DNA from: an uncultured Clostridia bacterium
Lineage (GTDB): Bacteria; Bacillota; Clostridia; Christensenellales; Aristaeellaceae
Reading direction: 5' to 3'
DNA: 31,255 bases
Assembly: GCA_934630975.1 (NCBI GenBank)
Contig: CAKTXH010000024.1
Location: forward strand, 1-31,255
Both the position numbers and the translations under genes were made by a program. Within the stretch, counting starts at the first letter, position 1, and each line of letters begins with the position of its first letter. Positions 8,673 to 16,599 of the stretch are shown piece by piece. The notes under the pieces were generated by a model, which made no database searches, had not been told where the DNA came from, and was given only the letters and a program-made list of their open reading frames with translations.

Positions 8673-10295
8673 ATGAAGAAATGGCTGAGTGTGCTGCTGG
8701 CAGCGGTTATGCTGCTGGCGATGGCGGGGATCGCGGGGGCGGCGGTTCCGCAAGAAGCGGATGGAACAATTGCGTTTACCGGATTGGAAGATGGAGAGAA
8801 AGTTGTTGCTTATCAAATCATTGAATATACGTATAACAAAGACGGACAGTATACGAACGCAGATTGGGTTGCTGCAATAAAGGCGGAAAAAAAATACGAA
8901 AATGTAAAAGTTGACGACGTAAAGAATACATTGCCGGTGGGAACGTCGGAAAGCCAGTTCTATGAAGCGGTGCGTAAACTTGTTGCCAACAATACCTCCT
9001 ATAAAAGCAATGAAAATAACGAAATTACTGGGTTGAAAGCAGGTTCGTATCTGTGTCTTATTAGCGGCGGAACGACTGTTCACCAGCTTCATATTGTCAG
9101 CTTGAATCCGATTCAGAAGGAAGATGGCGAATGGACGTTGCGTGTAAATGAAGGAAACCCGCCTAATGCAACGGAAAAGGCCAGCCGTCCTGTGCTCGAT
9201 AAAACGATGAAGGTCGAAGAAAAAGACACAAAGCAGGATTACGATACGGTGGCTATTGGCAATGAAGTGACGTTTGATATCTATGCGACTGTTCCGAAAT
9301 ATCCAGATGATGCAAGCAATCATACGTATAGCATCGACGATACCATGTCCAGTGTATTGACGCTTAACGAGGAAAGCATTAAAGTCAGCTTGATTAGCGA
9401 CAGCTCTGTTCTTCTTGAGAAAGGTGTGGATTACACCATTACTCGCCATCAGGGTGATCAGGGATTCAAGGTTAACTTTACTTATAACTCGATCAAGGGC
9501 GAAGCAACTGATAAAGTTGCGGCATGGGACAACGAAGCGGGAAGAGGATATGAAGGACGAGTAGATACGACACAGGATGCTTCTCGACTTAGCCAGGGTG
9601 TTCATATTCAGTATAAGGCAACGGTCAATGACACCATAGAACTGGGTTCGGATGATAATAAAAACCACGCGAAGCTCGAATACAGCAATAATCCGTATGG
9701 CGAGTCTACCAGCGAAATCAACGATGAGGTTAAGGTATATACTTACGGATTGAAGATTGACAAGGTTGATGGAAAAACCCACGCACCTCTTGCAGGGGCA
9801 AAGTTTGAAATCAATGTAAAGGGCGAAGAAGCCAAGAAGTTGTATTTTGTCCCGGGAACTGTCGAAGGCGAGTATATTGTTGCGAAAGAAGGCGCGACTG
9901 GGGCGAACAAGGAACTTGTAACGCCTGGGAGTGGCAGAATTACGATTAAGGGCTTGGATGTTGGCGAATACGAGCTTAGAGAAACGGTTGCTCCGGGAGT
10001 ACCGGGACAGTATAACAAGTTGACTCAGCCGGTTGAGTTTGTAATTACGCCTGTTCAGGAAAAGAATGGCAATTATGTGATGAAGTATGTTAAGGATGGT
10101 TACGAGACGATTAGCGATGAAAAGAAACCGAGTGCGTATCTCCCGGAGACCATCGAAAACTTTAGCGGCATCCATATTCCTTCCACCGGCGGCATGGGCA
10201 CCACGATCTTCATGGTGGCCGGTATCGGCGTGATGGCCTGCGCGGTGGTTGCGCTGATGCTCGTGCTCAAGCGCCAGAAGCACAGCGAGGGCTGA
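8673..10295 (+). CDS. Major pilin, SpaA-type isopeptide-forming backbone subunit
   Basis: 540 residues, ATG 8673 behind AAAGGAAG. The signal peptide is about residues 1-24. The N-terminal pilin domain is followed by a fimbrial D2 domain opening with PVLDKTM (Lys177), with its likely isopeptide partner Asn331 in NHAKLEYSNNP. A C-terminal SpaA/prealbumin domain follows (GLKIDKVDG ... GAKFEI ... YELRET), then the sorting signal IPSTG (502-506), a membrane segment and the basic tail LKRQK. This is the architecture of shaft pilins that a class C sortase polymerises. The Lys normally found in the W-x3-V-x-V-Y-P-K pilin motif is absent after Trp154 (WTLRVNEGNPPN); Lys169 or another lysine would have to act. 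The class C sortase gene follows directly. The central codons are GC-poor. Confidence 0.9.
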   Translation: MKKWLSVLLAAVMLLAMAGIAGAAVPQEADGTIAFTGLEDGEKVVAYQIIEYTYNKDGQYTNADWVAAIKAEKKYENVKVDDVKNTLPVGTSESQFYEAVRKLVANNTSYKSNENNEITGLKAGSYLCLISGGTTVHQLHIVSLNPIQKEDGEWTLRVNEGNPPNATEKASRPVLDKTMKVEEKDTKQDYDTVAIGNEVTFDIYATVPKYPDDASNHTYSIDDTMSSVLTLNEESIKVSLISDSSVLLEKGVDYTITRHQGDQGFKVNFTYNSIKGEATDKVAAWDNEAGRGYEGRVDTTQDASRLSQGVHIQYKATVNDTIELGSDDNKNHAKLEYSNNPYGESTSEINDEVKVYTYGLKIDKVDGKTHAPLAGAKFEINVKGEEAKKLYFVPGTVEGEYIVAKEGATGANKELVTPGSGRITIKGLDVGEYELRETVAPGVPGQYNKLTQPVEFVITPVQEKNGNYVMKYVKDGYETISDEKKPSAYLPETIENFSGIHIPSTGGMGTTIFMVAGIGVMACAVVALMLVLKRQKHSEG

Positions 10296-10305
10296 AAAAA
10301 CGACA

Positions 10306-10335
10306 TGCGCCGCGCGGGAAGCGCTGAGCGGCGCA
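10306..10335 (+). other. Intercistronic hairpin between pilin and sortase genes
   Basis: TGCGCCG (10306-10312) pairs with CGGCGCA (10329-10335), with an extra CGC/GCG pairing inside. There is no T tract, so it is not a standard terminator. It ends at the sortase Shine-Dalgarno (AAGGAG, 10335-10340), so it could stabilise the pilin end of the message or reduce sortase translation. That role is inferred. Confidence 0.4.
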
Positions 10336-10345
10336 AGGAGCGAAC

Positions 10346-11185
10346 ATGAAAAAAGTTTTACCTGTGCTGGCGGTTGTGCTGATTTTTGTGCTGGGGCTGG
10401 GCATCATGCTCTACCCGGCAATCGCCAACTATGTCAATGCTCGGTCACAAACGGTCGCTATTGATCATTACGAAGAGGCGGCTCAGGCGAACGCGGCCTA
10501 TTACGAGGGGCTGCTCGAGCAGGCGCAGGCGTTTAACGGGGAGATTTTTGAAAACGGCGGGCTGGTCAACCTGACCGATGCGCAGAAGGCGGAGTATGAA
10601 ACCCTGCTGAACCTCAACGGCGACGGCGTGATGGGCTACATCGAAATCCCGCGGCTGGATTTGAAGCTTTCAATCGGTCACGGCACGGAGGAAGATGTGC
10701 TTCAGCGGATGGTCGGGCATATCGAGGGGTCGTCCCTCCCTGTCGGCGGCGAGAGCACCCACGCGGTGCTTTCCGCCCACAGGGGGCTGCCGACCGCGAA
10801 GCTGTTCAGCGACCTGGATTTGATGCAGATCGGCGACCGCTTCATGATCCATACGCTCAACCAGACGCTCACCTATCAGGTCGATCAAATCACGGTGATC
10901 CTGCCGGAGGAGATCGAAGCGCTGGCCATCGTGCCGGGGGAGGATTACGTCACGCTGATGACCTGCACACCCTACGCGGTCAATACCCATCGGCTGCTGG
11001 TGCGCGGCGTGCGCGTGGAGGATGACGAGCCGGAGCCGGAAACGACGGTTCAGAACGAAAAAGAGCCGCTGGATGTCCGCAGGATGCTGCAAAACGTGGT
11101 GCTGCCCGCGACGGCGGCAGTGCTCTTTGGCGCGATGATGGTGCTGCTGCTGAAAGTGATCCGCGGCGGCAAGCGAAAACAATGA
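10346..11185 (+). CDS. Class C (pilus) sortase
   Basis: 279 residues, ATG 10346 preceded by AAGGAG. There are two membrane segments: the N-terminus (about 3-28) and the C-terminus (about 248-272, followed by RGGKRKQ). The second C-terminal anchor is typical of class C sortases. The catalytic residues are visible: His145 in LSAHRG, Cys207 in TLMTCTPY and Arg216 in NTHRLLVRG. The enzyme should cleave sorting signals of the pilins and join pilin subunits through a lysine at the outer membrane face. No obvious DPW/DPF lid motif is seen in the region after the first membrane segment. It lies directly downstream of the major pilin and upstream of a minor pilin, the normal setting for such an enzyme. 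Confidence 0.93.
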   Translation: MKKVLPVLAVVLIFVLGLGIMLYPAIANYVNARSQTVAIDHYEEAAQANAAYYEGLLEQAQAFNGEIFENGGLVNLTDAQKAEYETLLNLNGDGVMGYIEIPRLDLKLSIGHGTEEDVLQRMVGHIEGSSLPVGGESTHAVLSAHRGLPTAKLFSDLDLMQIGDRFMIHTLNQTLTYQVDQITVILPEEIEALAIVPGEDYVTLMTCTPYAVNTHRLLVRGVRVEDDEPEPETTVQNEKEPLDVRRMLQNVVLPATAAVLFGAMMVLLLKVIRGGKRKQ

Positions 11186-11197
11186 GGGGTGGTAGGA

Positions 11198-12469
11198 ATG
11201 ATGATGAAACGGGCTTTCGCAATCGGGGCGGCCTTGCTGCTCTGCCTGCTTTGCGGCTGCGCGTTGGCGGATAATGCAAATTGCCGGCTCACCCTGACGC
11301 TTGCCTACGGAAATCGGATGGTGCAGGGCGCGGAATTCTCGATTTACCGCGTCGGCGAGATGCGGGTGACGGGCGGCGCGGCGAGCTTCGTTCCGCTGGC
11401 GGAATACGCGGACGTGTGCGGCACGTTTGACGGCATGACGACCCGGCAGAATCAGGAATACGCCGCGAAGCTGGCCGCGCGGGTGAAAACCCCGGCGGCG
11501 AAAGCGACGACGGACGCAAACGGCAGCGCGAGGTTCACCGCGCTGGAGGCGGGCATGTATCTGGCTGTGCAGACGGGCGCGGCGGGGCAGGCGGCGAATT
11601 TTGAAACCTGCCTCCCGTTCCTCGTCTCCCTGCCGACGGCCGACCCGGAGACGGGCGAATGGAACAACACGCTTACCATTCGCGCCAAGGCCGAGCCGAC
11701 GCCGTCGCCCACGCCCACCCCGACGCCTACGTTCACGCCGACGCCTACGCCGACCGAGCCGGGCGTAACGCCCACGCCGAAGACTTCGGAGTCGCCGACC
11801 CCGTCGCCCACGCCGAGCGAATCCCCGACGCCGACGCCGGAACCGACCGAAGAGCCAAGCCCGACGCCGACCGAACGGCCCACGCCTGTGCCGACGACCG
11901 TGCCGGAAATCGAAGTGGACGTCGCGGTGCGCAAGGTTTGGCAGGATGAGGGCAACACGGCGGGCACGCGTCCGCAGGCGATCACGCTGTCGCTGTATCG
12001 CAAGTATGTCGATGAAGAAGCCTACCCGGAAGAGCCGATGGTTTCCGTCGCGATTTCCGGCGAGGGCGACGAGTGGGTGTTCACCTTCCGCGCCCTGCCG
12101 CACTTCGATGCGGAGGGCAGGATGTACGAGTATGAGGTGCGCGAGGAGGATGTGACGGGCTATTTCGCCTCGTATCAGAACGGGACGATCATCAACACGC
12201 GGGAAACGCCCGTCCCCGGCTCTACGCCGTCGCCCGCGCCGCGCGTAACCCCGATTCCCAACGTGACCCCGAGGCCGGATAACCCGACGAGCCTGATGTA
12301 TGTGGATGGCGAATGGATTTATCTGGATGACTACGGCGTGCCGCTCGGCATTTTGCCGCAGACGGGCGACGAAAGTGACCTGCTGCTCTACGCGAGCATC
12401 GGCCTGCTGATGCTCTTCTGCGCCGCTGCGATGGGCGCCGCGCTCTATCGACGCCGCAGACACGCGTGA
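11198..12469 (+). CDS. Minor pilin or pilus anchor with Cna-B domain and LPQTG signal
   Basis: 423 residues. I chose ATG 11198 with GAGGGG (11184-11189) as the ribosome binding site; GTG 11189 in the same frame is less likely. A signal peptide (MMMKRAFAIGAALLLCLLCG...ALA) leads to an N-terminal SpaA/prealbumin-like domain (GAEFSIYRVGEM ... TALEAGMYLAVQ), a long Thr/Pro linker (TPTPTPTFTPTPTP), and a Cna protein B-type domain (VRKVWQDEGN ... WVFTFRALPHFDAEG ... YEYEVREEDVTGY). The C-terminus has LPQTG (386-390), a membrane segment and the tail YRRRRHA. This suits a basal subunit that fixes the pilus to peptidoglycan. The gene starts 12 bases after the sortase stop, so it belongs to the same operon. 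A weak terminator follows. Confidence 0.88.
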   Translation: MMMKRAFAIGAALLLCLLCGCALADNANCRLTLTLAYGNRMVQGAEFSIYRVGEMRVTGGAASFVPLAEYADVCGTFDGMTTRQNQEYAAKLAARVKTPAAKATTDANGSARFTALEAGMYLAVQTGAAGQAANFETCLPFLVSLPTADPETGEWNNTLTIRAKAEPTPSPTPTPTPTFTPTPTPTEPGVTPTPKTSESPTPSPTPSESPTPTPEPTEEPSPTPTERPTPVPTTVPEIEVDVAVRKVWQDEGNTAGTRPQAITLSLYRKYVDEEAYPEEPMVSVAISGEGDEWVFTFRALPHFDAEGRMYEYEVREEDVTGYFASYQNGTIINTRETPVPGSTPSPAPRVTPIPNVTPRPDNPTSLMYVDGEWIYLDDYGVPLGILPQTGDESDLLLYASIGLLMLFCAAAMGAALYRRRRHA

Positions 12470-12487
12470 TTTTCATGAATTCAGAAG

Positions 12488-12516
12488 GGGCAATCTCGGT
12501 TTGGGATTGCCCTTTT
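12488..12516 (+). terminator. Intrinsic terminator, possibly leaky
   Basis: GGGCAATC (12488-12495) pairs perfectly with GATTGCCC (12505-12512), followed by only four T. No promoter is evident between it and the next gene (ATG 12539), so some read-through probably feeds the sortase-peptidase gene. Confidence 0.65.
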
Positions 12517-12538
12517 GCCGTGAAGAGAGGAAAACAGG

Positions 12539-14836
12539 ATGAAGGAAAAACGGCCTTTTTCGGGCGGCGAAAAGCTGATGCTGCTGGCGATGGCGCTGTG
12601 CGTCGCCGTGGCCTGCGTGATGGGCGCGCGTTTTTACCGCGTGACGCGGGAAAACAGCGAGGCGGAGCAGGCGCAAAACCGCGTCGAGCAGGCGGCACTG
12701 CATACGGCCGAGCCGATTACGCCGCTGCCGACCGCGCAGGCCACACCCGAGGCGGCGAGCGCCGCGCAGCAGCCGACGGCCGCGCCAAACCCGACGGATG
12801 AGCCGAACCCGACGGCCGAGCCGGAGGAAGCCGAAGAGCCGGAAGTCCCGGAGGAGGAGAACGTCGAGGAGGAAGATCCGACGCTTCTGGCGATTCTCTA
12901 CGCCGAACAGCAGGCCAAGCTGAACGCAACACCCACGCCGATGGCGACGAACACGCCGACGGTTGCTCCGACGGCAGAACCGACAGCGACAAGCGCGCTG
13001 ATTCCGACGACAGAACCGACGGCGGCGACTGCGCCGATTCCGACGGCAGAACCGACGGCGGCGACTGCGCCGACAGCGACAAGCGCGCCGATTCCGGCGG
13101 CAGAACTCATAGCAGCAACTGCGCCGATGGAGACGGGCATGGCTGCAACGACTGCGCCGGAGACGACGGAAGCGCCGACGACGGTATACGTGCCGGGCGC
13201 GGCGAGCGGACTGATTGCGTCGGATGCGCCGCGCGCAACGGTTTCGCCGGAAGCGACGAACGCACCGATGGAAACGGCTTCGCCGATTCCGACGGCTGCG
13301 CCCAGCCCCACGCCCGAACCGACCGCGGTTCGCCCGCTTTACGCGACGCTCAAGCCGCCGACAACGCCCACGCCCGAACCCACGGCCACGCCTACGCCTG
13401 AACCTACGCCCGTTCCGACCGTCACGCCGACGGCTGAGCCGCCAAAGGTGGGCACGGCGATGGAGCGCGAACTGCGTTACAGCGTGGATTTTGACAGCCT
13501 CCGCGCCATCAACGAGGATGTGATCGGCTGGATCATGCAGGAGGGGACGGAGATCAACTTCCCCGTCGTGCAGGGCGAAGACAACGAATACTACCTGACG
13601 CACCTGTACACCGGCGCTGTCAACCGAACCGGCGCGATTTTTGCCGACGCGGGCAACTCGCCGTATTTTACGGATATGTGCACCTATCTTTACGGCCACA
13701 ACCGCAAAAACGGCAGCATGTTCGCTTCCCTGCCGAATTATCTGGATCATGCCTACTATGAAGCGCATCCGACGATGACCGTCATGACGCCGTATGAAGA
13801 TTACGTCGCGGAAATTTTCGCCTGCGTGCGCGAATCCGCCGAGCAGGAGCAGACGTGGCGCATCAAGCAGTTCAGCCGCCGCGCCGAATACGATGCGTTT
13901 GTGCAGAGCATTTTGGACCGTTCCCAGCTCGATACGGGCGTTGTGCCCGAGTGGGGCGACCAACTGCTCGCGCTGTGCACCTGCACCAACGAGGTGCACG
14001 AGGATCGCTATATCGTCTTTGCGCGCATGCGCCCGATTGTCTACGCCAGCGACGAGAGCGTTTCCGTCATGAAGATGGAGATGGACGCGCTGGAAGGCAC
14101 GAGCCACACGGTTACCGTGCCGGGACGCGGCGAGATGCAGTATTACGCGCAGAATGACCCGGTTTGGGCGAAAATGCGCTATGAGGCGCGCGGCTCGAAT
14201 CAGGCGCGCCCGTTCGGGCAGGGCGGCTGCGGCCCGACGAGCATTGCGATGGCGATTGCAAACCTCGTGCCGGAGGAGAGCCTGGGCGGTATTTCGGCGT
14301 ATGCGAAGGTGGAAAACGGGTTCACGTTCTGCACCTGCTCGGTGAACCAGTATTTCTGCAACCACAGGCACGCGCAGTATAAGCTGATCACCCCGGCGGA
14401 ATTCAAGCGCTATCTGCCGGTCGCGATGGCCAGCTTTGCCACGGGCAACAACATCTGGGGCGAAAACTCGCGCAGCGATAACGGCGGCACGAGCACCGCG
14501 TTCATGAAGCGTGTGACCGAAGCATACGGCCTGTATTTCACCCTGACGAAAGACCGGGAGCGGGCGCTTGCCGCGCTGGAAGACGGCGCGATGGTGATCG
14601 CTTCGACCGGCGGCACGGCCAGCCCGTTTACCGGCGGCGGCCATTACCTGACGCTCGCCAACGTATACGAGGGAAAGCTGTATATCCTCGATCCGTATCT
14701 CAAGGCGGATTACAGCAAGACCGATAAGCGCGGCCTGCTCACGCAGATTGAGCCGGGTCTGCTGGAAGCCGATCTGGAGGATATCGACGAGCTGCTGCTC
14801 TATACGTTCTATATCGTCGATACGAAGGAGCGTTAA
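12539..14836 (+). CDS. Fusion of class B sortase and C39-like cysteine peptidase, membrane-anchored
   Basis: 765 residues, ATG 12539 with AGAGAGG 8 bases upstream. An N-terminal membrane segment (about 12-31) is followed by an acidic and Thr/Pro/Ala-rich stalk (about 55-300). A class B sortase domain (about 305-510) carries His387 in YGHNRKNGS, Cys482 in CTCTNE and Arg490 in HEDRYIVFAR. A C39-like papain-fold peptidase domain (about 530-760) carries YYAQNDPVWAKM, Cys564 in GQGGCGPTS, His702 in GGGHYLTL and Asp718 in ILDPY. Both active sites look complete, so the protein should act outside the cell as two enzymes on one stalk. It follows the pilin genes and shares their Thr/Pro linker style. 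The sortase part may attach the finished pilus; the peptidase substrate is unknown. Single-domain sortase B proteins are usually near 230-260 residues. Confidence 0.9.
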   Translation: MKEKRPFSGGEKLMLLAMALCVAVACVMGARFYRVTRENSEAEQAQNRVEQAALHTAEPITPLPTAQATPEAASAAQQPTAAPNPTDEPNPTAEPEEAEEPEVPEEENVEEEDPTLLAILYAEQQAKLNATPTPMATNTPTVAPTAEPTATSALIPTTEPTAATAPIPTAEPTAATAPTATSAPIPAAELIAATAPMETGMAATTAPETTEAPTTVYVPGAASGLIASDAPRATVSPEATNAPMETASPIPTAAPSPTPEPTAVRPLYATLKPPTTPTPEPTATPTPEPTPVPTVTPTAEPPKVGTAMERELRYSVDFDSLRAINEDVIGWIMQEGTEINFPVVQGEDNEYYLTHLYTGAVNRTGAIFADAGNSPYFTDMCTYLYGHNRKNGSMFASLPNYLDHAYYEAHPTMTVMTPYEDYVAEIFACVRESAEQEQTWRIKQFSRRAEYDAFVQSILDRSQLDTGVVPEWGDQLLALCTCTNEVHEDRYIVFARMRPIVYASDESVSVMKMEMDALEGTSHTVTVPGRGEMQYYAQNDPVWAKMRYEARGSNQARPFGQGGCGPTSIAMAIANLVPEESLGGISAYAKVENGFTFCTCSVNQYFCNHRHAQYKLITPAEFKRYLPVAMASFATGNNIWGENSRSDNGGTSTAFMKRVTEAYGLYFTLTKDRERALAALEDGAMVIASTGGTASPFTGGGHYLTLANVYEGKLYILDPYLKADYSKTDKRGLLTQIEPGLLEADLEDIDELLLYTFYIVDTKER

Positions 14837-14887
14837 CTCCTTCCGTCACGACTTCGTCGTGCCACCTCCCTCAAGGAGGGAGGCTTA
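14837..14887 (+). repeat. Palindromic repeat, family A, copy 1
   Basis: It begins on the base after the stop of the sortase-peptidase gene. It contains a CACGAC-TTC-GTCGTG hairpin and a CCTCCCTC/GAGGGAGG hairpin. Its first 35 bases are the same as at 27630. It may serve as a terminator-like 3' end, though without a T tract. Confidence 0.8.
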
Positions 14888-14917
14888 GGGATAAGTGACC
14901 CTGCATATAGAAATAAA

Positions 14918-14964
14918 ACAGAGTTTTCCGTGCGTAAAAAAGCAGGAAAACTCTGTCTTTCTTT
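14918..14964. terminator. Strong terminator, possibly bidirectional
   Basis: A perfect 12-bp stem (14918-14929 with 14945-14956) with a 15-base loop is followed by CTTTCTTT. It lies between the plus-strand pilus locus and the minus-strand MATE gene that converges on it. Some A-rich sequence on the left (AAATAAA) could give T residues for the minus strand. Confidence 0.8.
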
Positions 14965-14987
14965 GAAATGATTGGGAGCGGTTTTGA

Positions 14988-15010
14988 CATTGAGCGCGTA
15001 GCGCTCAATG
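14988..15010. repeat. Perfect 10-bp inverted repeat
   Basis: CATTGAGCGC, loop GTA, GCGCTCAATG. It lies just downstream of the MATE stop codon (minus strand) and abuts repeat B copy 1. It has no T tract on either side. Confidence 0.7.
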
Positions 15011-15079
15011 AAGTGGGAAGTTCAGAAACCTCAGGTTTCTGGTGGGGTTTGGGGCAAAGCCCCAACCGTTCCCTTCCCC
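15011..15079. repeat. Dispersed repeat, family B, copy 1
   Basis: About 69 bases closely similar to 18658-18727. It contains CAGAAACC/GGTTTCTG and GGGGC-AAA-GCCCC inverted repeats. The repeat overlaps the 3' end of the MATE gene and supplies its stop codon and last 15 codons or so. Confidence 0.8.
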
Positions 15080-16389
15080 AGCGCGCCGCGCAGACGAAAA
15101 AGCCCCACCGCGTCCGCGATGAACCAGCCGATTGGAATGGCCAGCCAGATGGCCGTTACGCCGAAGTGCGGGGCAAACGCATAGGCCAGCGCGACGCGCA
15201 GACCGAGCGAAAACACCGTCAGCACGACGGACATGCCCGCCTGCTCCAGCCCGCGATAAATCGCATAGAGCAGAAACAGCATGCCGATGCCGACGTAAAA
15301 CACGCCCTCCACGCGCAGATAATGCACGCCGATATCCAGAATGGCCGTCTCGCCGGGATCAATAAACAGCGTGAGCAGAGGACGCGCAAAGATGAAAACC
15401 AGCGCGGAAACGACGGCGCAGAAGGAGAGCGAAAGCAGCGCCGCCTCGCGGATGCCCCGCTTCACGCGGTTGGGCTTGCCCGCGCCGGTATTCTGCGCTA
15501 CGAAGGTCGCAAACCCGTTGGCGAAATCCTGCGCGGGGGAATAGGCGAACGAGTCGATCTTCACGCCCGCCGCAAACGCCGCCATCGTCGCGATGCCGAA
15601 GCTGTTGACAAGGCTTTGCACCAGCAGGATGCCGAAATTCATGATGGATTGCTGCACGCTCGTCAGCACGCTGACGCTCGCAATGCGGCCCAGCAGCGGA
15701 CGATCCAGCCGGAAATTCGCGCGGCTCGGACGAAGGGCAGGCAGGCGCAGGAGAAAATACGCCGCGATGCCCGCCGCGGAAAGCCCCTGCGCGATGACCG
15801 TCGCCAGCGCCGCGCCCGAAACGCCCCAATGAAAGACGATGACAAACAGCAGATCGAGCGCGATGTTCACCACCGTGGAGAGCAGCAGGAACAGCAGCGG
15901 CGCGAGCGAATTGCCGACGCTGCGCAGAACGGCGGCAAAGAAGTTATACAGGAAGGTGAAGAAAATGCCCGCGAAGATCACCAGCAGGTAGCTTGTGATA
16001 TCCGCCACGGCTTCCTGCGGCACGCGCAGCAGCGCGATAAATGCGTTCAGCAGCGCATAGCTGAGCGCCGTCAGCAGAAGGGAAAGCGCCGCGATGAGGC
16101 AGAAGGCGTTGGTCATGGCGGTTTTGAGCTTCTCCGCGCTGCCCTCGCCGTAGAGCTGGCTGAACACGACGCCGCTGCCCATGCACAGGCCGAGCACAAG
16201 GCTCGTAAGCAGAATCATCAGCGAAAACGCGCTGCCGACGGCCGCAAGGGCGACGTTGCCCAGAAAGCGGCCGACAATCAGCGTATCAGCGACGTTATAG
16301 AGCTGCTGAAGCAGATTGCCCGCAATCAGCGGCAGGCTGAAGCGAATCAGCCCGGCACGGATGGAGCCTTGGGTTAAATCCTGTTGCAA
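15031..16389 (-). CDS. MATE family efflux transporter
   Basis: 452 residues with about 12 membrane segments in two related halves, typical of MATE antiporters that export drugs or metabolites using Na+ or H+ gradients. Recognisable parts are the N-terminal SLPLIAGNLLQQLYNVADTL with the following VGRFLG, and VGNSLAP in the first half; the second half opens with IASVSVLTSVQQSIMNFGIL. The start is TTG at 16389 (minus strand), chosen because AGGAGG (16399-16404) sits 8 bases upstream and no ATG is available there. The last residues (GTVGALPQTPPET) are encoded by a dispersed repeat, so the native end may once have been shorter or different. The substrate cannot be told from sequence. It is divergent from the HAD phosphatase gene. 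Confidence 0.92.
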   Translation of the reverse strand: MQQDLTQGSIRAGLIRFSLPLIAGNLLQQLYNVADTLIVGRFLGNVALAAVGSAFSLMILLTSLVLGLCMGSGVVFSQLYGEGSAEKLKTAMTNAFCLIAALSLLLTALSYALLNAFIALLRVPQEAVADITSYLLVIFAGIFFTFLYNFFAAVLRSVGNSLAPLLFLLLSTVVNIALDLLFVIVFHWGVSGAALATVIAQGLSAAGIAAYFLLRLPALRPSRANFRLDRPLLGRIASVSVLTSVQQSIMNFGILLVQSLVNSFGIATMAAFAAGVKIDSFAYSPAQDFANGFATFVAQNTGAGKPNRVKRGIREAALLSLSFCAVVSALVFIFARPLLTLFIDPGETAILDIGVHYLRVEGVFYVGIGMLFLLYAIYRGLEQAGMSVVLTVFSLGLRVALAYAFAPHFGVTAIWLAIPIGWFIADAVGLFRLRGALGKGTVGALPQTPPET

Positions 16390-16503
16390 GGGAAAGACCT
16401 CCTGTTATAAAATGCTTTTGCAAAACGTTTCTGGGGTTAGGGACGCATCCCCCAGACTCCCTTCTCCGCTTCGCGCGAAAAGAAGAAAGGGAGCGGAATC
16501 TTC

Positions 16504-16509
16504 ATTATA
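16504..16509 (-). promoter_or_regulatory. Candidate -10 box for the MATE gene
   Basis: On the minus strand TATAAT lies at 16509-16504, 115 bases upstream of the MATE start; no good -35 was found. The interval 16405-16500 between it and the gene holds a degenerate palindrome (CTGGGG...CCCCAG, then CTCCCTT...AAGGGAG) distantly like repeat B. Confidence 0.3.
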
Positions 16510-16539
16510 CCGCAAAAGAGAAAAAAAGGAAGATAGGAT

Positions 16540-16568
16540 TTGACGAAAAGGGCGGCATGCTGTACAAT
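16540..16568 (+). promoter_or_regulatory. SigA promoter for the HAD phosphatase/DUF218 pair
   Basis: TTGACG (16540-16545), 17-base spacer, TACAAT (16563-16568). Transcription would start near 16575, 25 bases before the ATG at 16600. Confidence 0.8.
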
Positions 16569-16599
16569 AAGGCGCGAAAAACGGAAAGGAATGAAGCCC

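Noticed and set aside
10670..14644. Long minus-strand open frames (10670-12463 and 12473-14644)
   Set aside because: They are Arg/His/Ala-rich mirror frames of GC-rich genes with clear functions on the plus strand.
14968..16377. Plus-strand open frame of 469 codons opposite the MATE gene
   Set aside because: The composition is Arg/Gln/Ala-rich with no membrane or domain pattern, while the minus-strand frame is an obvious MATE transporter.
16435..16500. Third copy of repeat B between the MATE and HAD genes
   Set aside because: Only short pieces (GTCTGGGG and a CTGGGG/CCCCAG palindrome) resemble the family; the similarity is too weak to call.
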